Source of the DNA: Nitrosarchaeum sp.
GTDB lineage: Archaea; Thermoproteota; Nitrososphaeria; Nitrososphaerales; Nitrosopumilaceae
DNA length: 33,765 nucleotides
Direction of reading: 5' to 3'
NCBI GenBank assembly: GCA_016844465.1
Contig: JAERMO010000005.1
Location: 1 to 33,765 of the forward strand
The notes under the pieces: generated by a model
Databases searched by the model: none
What the model was told of the DNA's origin: nothing
Seen by the model: the letters and a program-made list of their open reading frames with translations, nothing else
Translations under genes and position numbers: made by a program
Shown: positions 1 through 9,546 of the stretch, piece after piece
Layout of the letters: every line of letters starts with the position of its first letter
Numbering within the stretch: position 1 is the stretch's first letter

Positions 1-738
1 CACGCAACTGACATGTTTGAGTTGAAATATTTTTCACATTGGAATAGTGCTGGTGTTAAACCCTATGTCACCTATACTCAAAGTGGGGGCAGAAACTATG
101 TGCAGGAAAACATTGCTGTGTCTTGGTGTGAAGGGCTGGTTTGTAATTTGGATCCTCTTAAACAAATTGAAAAATTGGAATACTCTATGATGTATGATGA
201 TGCGGGCTCTAATTGGGGACATCGAGATACGATTCTAAACCCTCATGCTACACATGTTTCAATTGGACTATCCTATGATAGTCATAATTTCTATTATGTT
301 CAACATTTTGAAACAAATCTAATGAATTGGCAAGAATTCATCTTGTCTCAAGATGGATTATTGACAATATCTGGCAATTTACCAAAAGGATACGAAATTA
401 ACTCGATAACTATTTTTGAAGATCCAAAAACAGAATTTGTCTCTGCAGATGAGTTAAAAACTAGAAATCCATTCATAGAAAAATCTTATGATCAAGGAAA
501 ACTTGTAGGCATACTAGTAGAAAAGCCAAGCGCTTTAACTTTTTATCAAGAATGTGCATCTGGAAAGATAACCCTCTCTTCTAGAGGTGAAAATCAATGC
601 ATGCGTTATGAAACATATGAACTCCAGTCTAATGGTGACAAGGTGAAAATCACTGCAGATATTTCCAACTGGCTAAGTGATAACAAGATCAAAACAATTT
701 ATGTTAATCTTTCAGATGGTAATAAAGATATTATTTAA
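1..738 (+). CDS. CAP (SCP/PR1) domain secreted protein, 5' end outside window
   Basis: The frame is open from base 1 (H-A-T-D before the first Met), so the gene begins upstream and the Met at base 13 is internal. The visible part carries late CAP-domain signatures: YFSHWNSAGVKPYVTYT, then a QENIA segment, then NWGHRDTILNP followed by SIGLSYDSHNFYYVQHFE. These match the CAP pattern of a WGHrdnIl stretch and a tyrosine-rich strand ending in VQxFE. About 130 residues of beta-rich sequence without a recognised family follow. CAP proteins are usually extracellular and their molecular role in archaea is unknown. The signal peptide would lie outside the window. The gene converges on the Asp-box protein downstream and sits among secreted proteins, so a surface role is likely by inference. 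Confidence 0.75.
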   Translation, partial: HATDMFELKYFSHWNSAGVKPYVTYTQSGGRNYVQENIAVSWCEGLVCNLDPLKQIEKLEYSMMYDDAGSNWGHRDTILNPHATHVSIGLSYDSHNFYYVQHFETNLMNWQEFILSQDGLLTISGNLPKGYEINSITIFEDPKTEFVSADELKTRNPFIEKSYDQGKLVGILVEKPSALTFYQECASGKITLSSRGENQCMRYETYELQSNGDKVKITADISNWLSDNKIKTIYVNLSDGNKDII

Positions 739-835
739 GCCAGTTCTGTAACCTTGAATTTTCTCTTTGGTTCATAAATATTACCTGATTTATTATATTT
801 TGTAGATCCATTTTATTTTGATCACTGGAGACTAG

Positions 836-856
836 AAAACCAACTGAATTGGTTTT
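836..856. terminator. Hairpin between convergent genes
   Basis: AAAACCA and TGGTTTT form a perfect 7-bp stem around a 7-nt loop in the 222-bp gap where the CAP gene and the Asp-box gene converge. A T-rich tract does not follow directly on either strand. A terminator or transcript-end hairpin is suggested by position only. Confidence 0.3.
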
Positions 857-960
857 AGTTAACTAGAATATTTGCCTACACACATCAAAAATTCATCATT
901 TGTGTTTTTGAAATATTATATTTCTAAATCTTGAATATTATTTTTCTTTTATTGAAAAAT

Positions 961-2695
961 TTATTTTAAATATACAAATTTAGTATAATTTTTTCCTATG
1001 ACCATAAAAATAATTGAAATCACGGCAAATATGGCAAGGCCTGACGGAAATTCTGGAATGACATTTATGATGATATCTGGCTTTTCCAACTCTGTAAAAT
1101 TTGAATTGCTCATATCTATCGGCTCTATGTGTAGATAATACTCTCCTTTTTTAGGAAGATTTAGATTTCCGGAAAAATTTCCATTATTTGCTATCTCTGT
1201 AGTTGCTAATATCTCATTTCCACTCTGATCATTTACAGTCATTTTAAAGACAATGTTTTCTATTTTGTCAATTCCACTTTCTTGAAAAACTATCTCAACA
1301 GGTACAATAAGATCATTTTCTTTGATTTCTATTTTGACACTGATTTTTTTATTGTTTGATTCAAAAAAATAATCCGGACTGTCTTTTGGTACCATTGTTA
1401 AAAACAGATCATCTGTTTTTGATTTATTTTCCCAAAACACAAAAACGTGATTATCTGAACTAGTAATTTGAGGTCCTAATACAGAGATTAATGAATTTGA
1501 TGCATCGGTTGTGATATTTTTGATTGGGCCAAAGGAACGCCCACTATCAATGCTTTGTCGTAATAAAACATCAAAGTTACCAGGTGAATCATCCTCCCAT
1601 AACACAAACAAATTACTATCATCGGAGTAGAGTTGAGGTAATTGAGATTTCCCAGGATTGTTGCTGATGTTAACTGGTTCCTCAAATGTTTCCCCTTTAT
1701 CACGACTAATTGTAATGTATGCCTCTCTGTTTTTGTTAATTTCAGCAGAAAATACCACAAACACATTATCTCCTACGGCTCTTATCTGAGTGTCTCTTGT
1801 AATTAGAGAGTCTCCTTTATCCATACTCAGGTTGATGGGGGAATCAAATGTACTGCCATAATCAATACTTTTTGAAAAAAATATGTCAGTTTGGTTTTCA
1901 TAAGATTCTTTCCATATTACGTATACATTACTTTCTTGCAAAGTAATTCCTGAGTCATATGAATTTTTAAGTGAATTGCTAATGTTTATTGGCGCAGTAA
2001 AATTTAATCCATAATTCTCACTTTTTGAAAAATAAATTTCACTACTTGAACTAGTATCTTGAGCCCATACCACGAAAACTTTGTTTCCATCGATTCTTAA
2101 TCTTGGATTTACAGAATCGCCATCTGTATTGCTAATGTTTTTTATTTCAAACGTGTTTCCAAAATCATCACTACGAGCAAAATAGATTTCCATATCTCCA
2201 AATAAAACATCCATCGTTCCAAACTACATAGACGTTATTTTTTACACCATCTATCCAGGGATTGTATGATGCCTTTAGATCATTGGAAAGATTTTGAACC
2301 AAAAATGTCTTTCCATCATCGATACTTTTTGCAAAAAATACATCGCTTTGTCCTGGTGAATAATCATACCATATGGCATAAATCATATCATCTTCTACAT
2401 GCAATCTTGGGAATGCTGAACTACCGTTATTGTTACTTAGGTTAATTGGTTTTGATACCTTTTGAAATTCATTGTCTATCTTGGAATAGTAAATTTCATA
2501 ATTTCCCTCAAATTTGTCAGTCCATATCATGTGGAGCGTCTTGTTGGATGTAAAAATTTGTGGCTTGTCTGATTCTCCTGGATTATCACTAATATTGATT
2601 GTTTGAAAGGATTCTCCAAAGATGAAAAAATTTTGCAAACCTGCAAACAGGGACAAAAAAACAATCGAACAAACAACTAGGTGAGAATAGTTCAA
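961..2695 (-). pseudogene. Asp-box (BNR, sialidase-like) repeat surface protein, frameshifted
   Basis: Two ORFs (2171..2695, 174 aa; 961..2214, 417 aa) form one gene split by a frameshift near 2190-2214. The upstream part begins with a signal peptide (hydrophobic core VVCSIVFLSLFAGL). Both parts carry the same repeat: a VxW segment, about 8 residues, [ED]IYF, then an Asp-box S-x-D-x-G-x-[TS]-F such as SIDYGSTF, SIDDGKTF and SDDFGNTF. The broken repeat reads VVWNDG in one frame and EIYFARSDDFG in the other. Between its Trp codon and the Glu codon are 28 nt, where other repeats have a multiple of three, so one extra base is the simplest cause. The C-terminus has a beta domain, then IPEFPSG plus a hydrophobic helix and basic tail, resembling archaeal PEF-type C-terminal sorting or anchoring signals. 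It is probably a cell-surface beta-propeller; sialidase activity is not implied. Confidence 0.8.
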
Positions 2696-2871
2696 TTTAT
2701 CACTAGTTTTCAGATCTATTTAAAAACTTTCTAATGTGTTGGCTAACTTTTCGCATATTCCTAATGGTGATTTACGCATCTGATTATTTAAAAAACAAAC
2801 ATGTATCGTGAAGTACATACTAGATTATATATGAATAACACACGTGTTTTCAAACATATCACTGATTCTCT

Positions 2872-4974
2872 ATGAATAAATACCGTCTAAAATATTTAAA
2901 TTTAATGCTAAAAAAATCAGTGGTCTTTTTCACTACGCTGTCACTTTTAGTATCTTTTTCACAATTTGAAATTAGCGCACAAACTCAAAACTCTATTGAT
3001 GAATTTGTTAATGATCCGGAAAATAAAAAACTAGAAAAATTTTCTGCCCCTGATGGAGATCCTGATTCATCAATTGCATCTGATGAAAAAAGAGTCATTA
3101 TTTTATACAAGGATAAAATAAAAAATTCTGATAAAGATGAGCTAAAAAAACACGGTAACTTAAAAAAGGAATTTAAAACAATTCATGCAGTATCAGCTAT
3201 AATAAAAATCAGTGATCTTGAATCAATTAAAAACAATAAAGGAATAGTTGAGATTTTTGACGATACACGTGTTTATACAATGCTTTCCTCTAGCGTACCA
3301 CAAATCAAGGCAAATCTAGTTCATTCTTTAGGTGTCACTGGGACAGGATCCAAAGTTTGCATAGTTGATACTGGAATCTCAGATGACGGACCAAATCTAA
3401 ATCCACTTGTTTCACAGTATGACTTTGTTAATTCAGACAATGATGCTACAGATGATAATGGACATGGAACTCATGTTGCAGGAATCATTGCCTCTCAACA
3501 CCCATTATACAAAGGAGTGGCACATGGGGCATCCCTAATGGCTGCAAAAGTATTAAACTCTGCAGGTTCCGGTTATTCATCTGATGTAATTTCAGGAATT
3601 GAATGGTGCGTTAGTAATGGTGCAGATATAATATCCATGAGTTTGGGAGGATCACCATTTTCTAATACATGTGATGGTGACCCAATGGCGATGGCTGGAA
3701 ATTTGGCAGTTGATCAAGGAGTTACAGTCTTTGCAGCTTCTGGCAATGATGGAAACACCAATATGATTTCTACTCCTGCATGTGGGTCTAAAATTATTTC
3801 TGTAGGTTCTGTTGATGATAATGATGTTAGATCAACGTTTTCTAATGGCGGTATTGAACTTGATGTGGTTGCCCCTGGTAACACAATTACCTCCATAGTT
3901 CCAACAGGGATCTGTTTACATTGTAGTTCTACTGGTTTGAAATCATTATCTGGAACATCTATGGCTACTCCACATGCCTCTGGAACTGCAGCACTTCTTT
4001 TGGAAAAAAATTCAACCCTCTTGCCTTTAGAAATAAAAAACATTCTTCAACAAGGTTCTAAAGATTTAGGCTCTCTTGGTTTTGATACTCTCTATGGAAA
4101 TGGTAGAATCGACGCAAATTCCTCATATGGTATTACCGCCTCTTCAGGACCAATTACACCCAGTATTACAATAAATGACATTACACTCTCAGAAGGAAAC
4201 TCTGGAACTAGCAGCTTTGTATTTACTGTAACACGCTCCAACAACGCTGGTGCAATTTCTGTAAATTATTCTACAGCAGACAGTACTGCAATCACCCCTA
4301 CTGATTACACTGCAATTCCAACAACAACACTAAACTTTGCAGCTGGCGGTCCATTGACCCAGACAGTCACTGTACCTGTAATTGGTGATACTGTAGTAGA
4401 ACCAAACGAGACATTCTCTGTCAATTTATCAAACTGTGTTGGATGTACCATTACTGATAATCTGGGATTAGGTACAATAACAAATGATGATTCTACATCA
4501 ACACCCAGTCCTCAGATATTTTCTGATGACTTTCAATCCGGATTTACAAAATGGATAGAGACTGGAGAGGGTGACTGGAATCTAGAGTCACCAGCTGAAA
4601 AACAAGTACCTAGTCACACATCAAATCTTGTGGCGCACTCTGATGATTGTGATGCCACCTGCACTATAACAATGACTACTCCTGTTGATCTTAGGCTCTA
4701 TTCATCTGCCACACTAACATTTTGGAGATATGTCGATACTGATCTTGATACAGGCGAGTATCTCAAAGTAGAATTGTATGACGGTACAAAATGGAATACT
4801 GTCTTTAACTGGACAGGTGGCGCAGGCGATGATGACACATGGCACCAAGAAACTGTGAATCTTGGCAGTTATCTTGGTACAAGTAACTTTAATGTCAGAT
4901 TTGTAACCCATGAATCATATTTTACTGAAGATGCCGAGATAGATGATGTAGTGATATCTGGATCTTTGAATTAG
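2872..4974 (+). CDS. Secreted subtilisin-like serine protease (S8) with Calx-beta domain
   Basis: This is a 700-aa exported protease. A signal peptide covers about residues 1-37 (hydrophobic core VVFFTTLSLLVSF, then EISAQT). Residues about 73-138 look like an inhibitor-I9-type propeptide. The catalytic domain, about 150-415, shows the triad Asp166 (VCIVDTGIS), His198 (NGHGTHVAG) and Ser363 (SGTSMATPH), with oxyanion Asn292 (AASGNDGN). A Calx-beta domain follows at about 430-540 (LSEGNSGTSSFVFTVTRS, then a VVEPNETFSVNLS strand). The last 150 residues form a beta-sandwich-like module (FSDDFQSGFTKW, then AEIDDVVISG), as in MAM or jelly-roll attachment domains. There is no C-terminal membrane helix, so it is likely released or held non-covalently. 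Start could also be Met12 at 2905. It is transcribed divergently from the Asp-box gene, with a 176-bp shared upstream region. Confidence 0.93.
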   Translation: MNKYRLKYLNLMLKKSVVFFTTLSLLVSFSQFEISAQTQNSIDEFVNDPENKKLEKFSAPDGDPDSSIASDEKRVIILYKDKIKNSDKDELKKHGNLKKEFKTIHAVSAIIKISDLESIKNNKGIVEIFDDTRVYTMLSSSVPQIKANLVHSLGVTGTGSKVCIVDTGISDDGPNLNPLVSQYDFVNSDNDATDDNGHGTHVAGIIASQHPLYKGVAHGASLMAAKVLNSAGSGYSSDVISGIEWCVSNGADIISMSLGGSPFSNTCDGDPMAMAGNLAVDQGVTVFAASGNDGNTNMISTPACGSKIISVGSVDDNDVRSTFSNGGIELDVVAPGNTITSIVPTGICLHCSSTGLKSLSGTSMATPHASGTAALLLEKNSTLLPLEIKNILQQGSKDLGSLGFDTLYGNGRIDANSSYGITASSGPITPSITINDITLSEGNSGTSSFVFTVTRSNNAGAISVNYSTADSTAITPTDYTAIPTTTLNFAAGGPLTQTVTVPVIGDTVVEPNETFSVNLSNCVGCTITDNLGLGTITNDDSTSTPSPQIFSDDFQSGFTKWIETGEGDWNLESPAEKQVPSHTSNLVAHSDDCDATCTITMTTPVDLRLYSSATLTFWRYVDTDLDTGEYLKVELYDGTKWNTVFNWTGGAGDDDTWHQETVNLGSYLGTSNFNVRFVTHESYFTEDAEIDDVVISGSLN

Positions 4975-5335
4975 ATTTAATATTTTTAAATTCCAAAAAA
5001 TAATTCGTGTATTTACAAGATTTTGTTAAACTGTGAAACCAAACTATTGGGCCCAAAGTACATCGTGTCAATTTAGAATTCAATCTTCGATGCAATCTAA
5101 CGTGATTGTTAGATAGATTATTTCTGGAAAAAACTTTAATGTTACATGGTAAAATAATTCAAAGTCATTTATTTTACAATCATCACAGGAATATTTAATT
5201 TGTACAATTCATACCTTTAGATGCCCTAAGAAACATTTCTCTCATTGAACATATCTCGCTTAAAACAATAGATGTTTGTTGTTCTTATTTATGGTAAACA
5301 AACTCTCCAATTCAAATATTTGGTTTTTGGAAAAA
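4975..5335. other. Non-coding gap, 361 bp
   Basis: This lies between the convergent protease and PIG-L genes. I see no plausible gene. The only structure noticed is a 7-bp hairpin, ATCTAAC / GTTAGAT with a 6-nt loop, at 5095-5114. It has no T-tract and no known counterpart. Confidence 0.4.
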
Positions 5336-6364
5336 CTATTTTTTGTTTGTGGCGTGCTCTAGTGCTTCTTTGTACAGGGTGATTTCTTTTTTTAACATGA
5401 GGGCTTCTTTAAATCCTGAAATCTCCTGTCTCAATTTTTGCATTTCTTCCCTATATGCTTTAATTGCTTGTTTTATTTCCGTTATTTCTTCTAAACTTAT
5501 TTCTTTTTTATTTATTTCACTACTTTCTGGAATATCACTGTGTTCTACCAAAGGTAATACATCATTATCGATTTTCTGAATAAACGAGTTAGAAGCGATT
5601 AAATTTTTTAATTTTTCATCAATGCCAATAACATCTGGATTTATTTTGAAAGAATTACCATTTTGATTATTTTCCACACTCAATAGAATGTCCTTATATC
5701 TTTCAACTTGATTTCTCAAATCTAGGATTTCTAATCGCTGTGGCGACCAATCATTTTTCAAAATTTTGTATGCCTCAAAGGCCTCACATAATCTTCCCGC
5801 CAGGCGGGTTTGTGATGCTCTATATCTTGCAATTCCCTCTAAACCTTCTACAAAAGTTCTTTCTATTTGTGATTCAAACTTTCTTAGTGCAGAAATTTTG
5901 TAACCAAAGGTTTCAGTCACATCTACAAAAATCTGAGGTGTAAATGATGAGATTAAACTTACTGCCTCATAACAGTACACTTCCTGAACATTACGTGATA
6001 CGGACATGCTTGCCCTTGAAACTGCTCTATGATCCTGATGCCTGTCATTCATAGAGTGTGTGTAGATTACATTGATTTTATTCTCCTTGACAATATTGTC
6101 CAAAAAAGTGACCAGTTTTGAATTTTCTCTCACATCCCCATCTGGAAAATCTCCAAAAATTAATTTCATATTTATGATTTTTGCTGCCTCTATGGCTTCA
6201 TTCCTTCTTATCTCTGCCTCCCCCCCATTTTCTCCTTTTGTTACTATTACTCCAAAAATGGCATCTCCATCAATACTGTGTCTTGCTAGTGTGGCAAAAC
6301 ATCCAATTTCAATGTCGTCTGGATGAGATCCAATTGCTAATACATTCATTTCTGTAATTTGCAC
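5336..6364 (-). CDS. PIG-L (LmbE) family deacetylase with C-terminal coiled coil
   Basis: PIG-L/LmbE enzymes are zinc-dependent N-deacetylases acting on GlcNAc-type or similar small conjugates. The zinc-binding GSHPDDIEIG motif is at residues 12-20 and the second metal-site motif RHQDH at about 110. Between them is the family pattern TKGENGG followed by RRNEAIEAAKI. The catalytic fold ends near residue 205. The remaining ~135 residues are unusual: charged, rich in Glu/Lys and heptad-like (EITEIKQAIKAYREEMQKLR), so a coiled coil for oligomerisation or partner binding is likely. The listed start is GTG; ATG at 6349 (Met6) gives MNVLAIGSHPDD and is equally good. It is divergent from the hexapeptide-repeat gene at 6703, which suggests a shared sugar substrate (inference). 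Confidence 0.88.
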   Translation of the reverse strand: MQITEMNVLAIGSHPDDIEIGCFATLARHSIDGDAIFGVIVTKGENGGEAEIRRNEAIEAAKIINMKLIFGDFPDGDVRENSKLVTFLDNIVKENKINVIYTHSMNDRHQDHRAVSRASMSVSRNVQEVYCYEAVSLISSFTPQIFVDVTETFGYKISALRKFESQIERTFVEGLEGIARYRASQTRLAGRLCEAFEAYKILKNDWSPQRLEILDLRNQVERYKDILLSVENNQNGNSFKINPDVIGIDEKLKNLIASNSFIQKIDNDVLPLVEHSDIPESSEINKKEISLEEITEIKQAIKAYREEMQKLRQEISGFKEALMLKKEITLYKEALEHATNKK

Positions 6365-6702
6365 ATTATTTTTTGCAGCATTATATCGATTGAATTAAAA
6401 AATCTATATAAAGTTAAAAAAATTGGAATTATCTTGTAATATTATAAAGTTACACTTTTCATTTAAAATTAATTCTGATATTCTTTGTTTCTCAAAGCGT
6501 TAATCACTTATGAAATTTATTAAATCCTAATGAATTTAGAAAAATAAACTGCTAAAAAGTCATAATCTATGTGAATTGTTAAACATATTTTTTCACACGT
6601 ATCCCCTTGATGGATTGTTTATCCAAACTGAAAAAAGTCATGTAATTTACCCTCATCTCTAATCAGAAGAGACAAATATTCATGTATTTGTTAAATGGCT
6701 AG
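6365..6702. other. Shared upstream region of PIG-L and hexapeptide genes, 338 bp
   Basis: This is AT-rich sequence between two divergent starts and should hold both promoters. Stretches such as TATATAAAG on the minus side (near 6405-6415) are TATA-like. No ORF or clear repeat was seen. No binding site can be named. Confidence 0.35.
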
Positions 6703-7626
6703 TTGAAATTAATTTTTTTTGATACTCCTCATAATCTACAATCCATTTCCAGTCATGACTCTGTGGGTTTATCTTTGAAACTATTTGATCAGCCTCTGAT
6801 AATTTGGAACATAAACCTTATTGATAAAATAAATAAAATTGACACCATTTTAATTCCAGAAAAATACCCGGAAACTTATTCGATAGTTAAAGAACAATTT
6901 CCCACCATTCAAGTTAATTATGCCTCTACAACACCTACCCATTTATCAGAAACAATGCAAATTGCCACAAAAAAATTAGACTTTTCTGAACTTGATCAAA
7001 TGGAACTAAATTTGAGCTCTACAGTGTATCAATTAAAGGAAACACAAGAAATTATTATTGATACAATACAATATCCTTGGGATTATTTGAAAGCAATAAA
7101 AAATATTTTGGACAATTATGTTTTAGAATCAAAAATATCGCCTAGCGCAAAAATTTCAAAAACCACTGTAATAGAAGGCCCTTGCATAATTGAAGAAAAT
7201 GTGGTGATTGATGATTTTTGTAAAATAAAAGGACCTATTTTCATTGGTAAAGGCAGTTTTGTTGGAATGGGGTCACTAGTTAGAAATTGTATGTTTGGAG
7301 AAAAAACATCAATAGGATTCAATTGCGAAATCTCTAAATCTTATTTTTCTGGGCATACAGAAATAGCACATCATAATGTAATTCTTGATAGTGTCATAGG
7401 TGGAAATGTATGGTTTGGAGGATATTCTGGAACTGCAAATGTACTTTTAACAAAAAAAAATGTGAAATACCAAATCAATGATACTCTTATAGACACTGGA
7501 ATAAACCATTTTGGTGCAGTAGTGGGAGACAACAGTGCAGTAGGTGCGGCAGTAATCATTTTGCCAGGAAGGCAGATTCCACCAAATTCAATTATACAAG
7601 CTGGTACAATTTTTGGTAAAAAATAA
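6703..7626 (+). CDS. GlmU-like protein with left-handed beta-helix (hexapeptide) domain
   Basis: The first ~110 residues resemble the degenerate nucleotidyltransferase half of GlmU-family proteins: MKLIFFDTPHN, then a LFDQPLIIWN stretch where active enzymes have a LTxxRP-type segment. I see no GxGTRM nucleotide-binding loop, so transferase activity is doubtful. From about residue 135 hexapeptide repeats begin (KTTVIEGPCIIEENVVIDDFCKI onward) and run to the C-terminus, including the typical GAVVGDNSAVGAAVIILPG turn. Such helices carry acyl- or acetyltransferase active sites or act as structural trimers. Start is TTG, because the only nearby upstream ATG reaches a stop immediately before it. 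Divergent from the PIG-L deacetylase. Substrate unknown. Confidence 0.75.
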   Translation: MKLIFFDTPHNLQSISSHDSVGLSLKLFDQPLIIWNINLIDKINKIDTILIPEKYPETYSIVKEQFPTIQVNYASTTPTHLSETMQIATKKLDFSELDQMELNLSSTVYQLKETQEIIIDTIQYPWDYLKAIKNILDNYVLESKISPSAKISKTTVIEGPCIIEENVVIDDFCKIKGPIFIGKGSFVGMGSLVRNCMFGEKTSIGFNCEISKSYFSGHTEIAHHNVILDSVIGGNVWFGGYSGTANVLLTKKNVKYQINDTLIDTGINHFGAVVGDNSAVGAAVIILPGRQIPPNSIIQAGTIFGKK

Positions 7627-7879
7627 CAAAAATGTCACTTTTGATTAAATATTATTAATCTGAAAAATCATTTAATGGATTCAACTAAGTTGCAAAAAGA
7701 TGAATAGTCTCAGATCAAAGTTATTTCAAATAATTCTAAATTAAGAATATTCTTGTTTTAATCAATGACATACAGTAGTTTTTTTTAAATCATAATATCT
7801 TTCTAGAAAAAAACATCATACTTGTTCTAGTGTGATTTGATAGAAAGATCTTTTAATCAACAAAATTTCATTTATTTAC

Positions 7880-7987
7880 ATGATAGACTACTACAAGTAT
7901 CTAAAATGCCCCGATTGTATACAATCTGGATTGTATTGCAGTACTCATAGAAAAGAAGTGGAACGAATACTCGAAGAAAATCATTGA
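7880..7987 (+). CDS. 35-aa zinc-binding-type microprotein
   Basis: This was read directly from sequence and is below the ORF-track cutoff. It reads MIDYYKYLKCPDCIQSG, continues LYCSTHRKEV and ends EENH. Cys10, Cys13, Cys20 and His23 could make one zinc site. It has its own 253-bp upstream gap. Small Cys-rich proteins recur across this window, which supports it, but length alone makes the call uncertain. Confidence 0.45.
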   Translation: MIDYYKYLKCPDCIQSGLYCSTHRKEVERILEENH

Positions 7988-8225
7988 TTTCAATGACCTT
8001 GAATCGATCAAAAGTTCTTCAATCTGTTGTAATTGCTTACATGGATGTTACCACGATTTCTTCTTACTATTTGTATTTCTAATTCATCTGGCAAATTCAC
8101 CATCTCTTCTTCATGGCTAATATGGAAATAGTTCATACAGAAATACTCATGACGAGCAACATATCAAACGATTCTATGTTTCTCATAAAATTATCATGAT
8201 CAAAAAAAGGCTATTTTAATTTTTA

Positions 8226-8480
8226 TTATCTTTGACCAAGTCTCTTTAAAATTTCTTCATTAAGGGCTCCTGTTGCCTCTATTCCGTCAATGTAATTATG
8301 GATTATTCTTTGAAATTTCATATATGCTAAACCTGAAACAGCTTTGTCTAATTTCCAATTTTCTGGCATTTTCAATCCAATTGAAGGTGAGCAAAATTCT
8401 TTTCCTATATCTCCAGTTTTAAAAAAGGCTCCTGCTGAGTCATTTGTTATTTTTTCTGTTATTAGCATATTCTCAATCAT
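8226..8480 (-). CDS. Hypothetical 84-aa protein
   Basis: I do not recognise the family. The protein is soluble and mostly helical in its second half (LDKAVSGLAYMKFQRIIHNY, then ATGALNEEILKRLGQR), with no signal peptide or membrane segment and a single Cys. Codon use matches neighbours, and no competing ORF on the other strand is convincing, so I believe it is coding. Met5 at 8468 is an alternative start. It lies downstream of the receiver-domain gene on the same strand with a 147-bp gap, so co-transcription is possible but not shown. Confidence 0.55.
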   Translation of the reverse strand: MIENMLITEKITNDSAGAFFKTGDIGKEFCSPSIGLKMPENWKLDKAVSGLAYMKFQRIIHNYIDGIEATGALNEEILKRLGQR

Positions 8481-8627
8481 TTCCTCTCATATCATACTGT
8501 CATGAAAATGGCTATATGGATTTGTTTGTGCTAATAATTACACACATTTTTTAGGGATGTTCTACAACGGTCAATTTTTTAACGCACCTATTTTTAGGCG
8601 CTAATCAAATAATTCAAAGCATCAAAT

Positions 8628-8993
8628 TCAATGTACAGGTTTTGTTATTATGTGTGTCAAAAGACGTTGAACAGAAATAGGCTTTCGATGCACTGAATCA
8701 ATACCAAGTTTCATTAGAAATAGAGTTTGAGATTCGTCTAATTGATATGAGCTTATAATTATCACTTTTCTAATTTCAGAAGGTTTTTTGATTTTTAACT
8801 CTGCAAGAAAATCAAAACCGGTATAGCGAGGCATGTACAAATCAAGCAAAATTAGTTCATAATTATTTTTTAGAACTAACTCCATTCCAACTTTTCCGTC
8901 AGTCGTACTTTCAAAATCATGATTTTTTAATGCAAGGATATCCGAAAAAATTGCACTAATTTCATGATGATCATCAATGTGGATGATTCTCAT
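8628..8993 (-). CDS. Stand-alone response-regulator receiver domain
   Basis: This is a CheY-like single domain of 121 aa with no output domain. Conserved positions are present: the acidic pair Asp7-Asp8 (IIHIDDHHE), phosphoacceptor Asp51 at the end of beta-3 (ELILLDLYMP), switch residue Ser81/82 (VIIISSYQ) and Lys104 (HRKPIS). All residues needed for phosphorylation are therefore there. No histidine kinase is in the window, so its partner is elsewhere. As in other archaea it may act through protein-protein contact; target unknown. Upstream at 9024-9090 are two inverted repeats that could regulate it. Confidence 0.93.
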   Translation of the reverse strand: MRIIHIDDHHEISAIFSDILALKNHDFESTTDGKVGMELVLKNNYELILLDLYMPRYTGFDFLAELKIKKPSEIRKVIIISSYQLDESQTLFLMKLGIDSVHRKPISVQRLLTHIITKPVH

Positions 8994-9345
8994 AGCATCT
9001 TAATAACTAAAATACTCATAAATGCTTGTCATTACAAGATGGTACTGACTTGTTTTTGAGATGAATGGTTACATTATACTGTCTCAAAAATAATTAAATT
9101 CCAAAAAATACTATGATTTAGTGGTTTCTTTGATGATCAATTCTTTTTTCATCGTGTTCCATTCTTTTCTATGTATTCTGATCACGCCTACTGATTATTC
9201 TATGTGTGGAAAATAATTAAGGTAATTCAAGTTTTGCAAAAAATCTCGACGTAATCCCTACGATAATCTGAGGTCACCGTGTTCTTTAATTGCAATAGAA
9301 ATTCACTCTCTAAAGCCTTAAGTTTCTAGAACATCTGATAATCTC
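8994..9345. other. Divergent intergenic region, 352 bp, with inverted repeats
   Basis: This separates the receiver gene (minus) from the zinc-ribbon gene (plus). Two inverted repeats are visible on the receiver side: CTTGT-CATT-ACAAG (9024-9037), and TTTTTGAGA / TCTCAAAAA (9053-9061 and 9082-9090, 20-nt spacer). The rest shows no ORF or recognisable RNA. Confidence 0.4.
9053..9090. repeat. 9-bp perfect inverted repeat upstream of receiver gene
   Basis: TTTTTGAGA and TCTCAAAAA pair perfectly across 20 nt, 60-97 bp upstream of the receiver start. Position fits an operator or a 5' transcript hairpin; sequence alone cannot separate these. Confidence 0.4.
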
Positions 9346-9546
9346 ATGACAATAGAATCCAATGACCTACAATTACATACTAGAATTGCAAAATCAGGTA
9401 TTTTGATTAAAGAACTTATTGCGTTCTTTAGAGGAAAATGTAGTAACTGCGGACATCAGAAAATAATGCACGATGAATTTGGAAAATGCGAAGGCGTAAT
9501 GAATAAACCATGCAATTCTGGATGTGATAATTTTAATCCGGAATAG
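9346..9546 (+). CDS. Small zinc-ribbon protein, 66 aa
   Basis: The C-terminal half has a dense metal-binding pattern: CSNCGHQKIMHDEFGKC, then a later Cys and GCDNF. That gives five Cys and a His, enough for a treble-clef or zinc-ribbon-like site. The first 30 residues are an amphipathic helix (IAKSGILIKELIAFFRG). No enzyme motif. Function unknown; such proteins may bind nucleic acid or protein partners. The ATG at 9346 is the only good start. It stands alone, with 163 bp before the next gene. Confidence 0.65.
   Translation: MTIESNDLQLHTRIAKSGILIKELIAFFRGKCSNCGHQKIMHDEFGKCEGVMNKPCNSGCDNFNPE

Noticed and set aside
9129-9183. Possible C/D-box sRNA (TTGATGA to CTGA)
   Set aside because: The C box lacks the usual purine at its first position, and no D' / C' pair could be found between the boxes.
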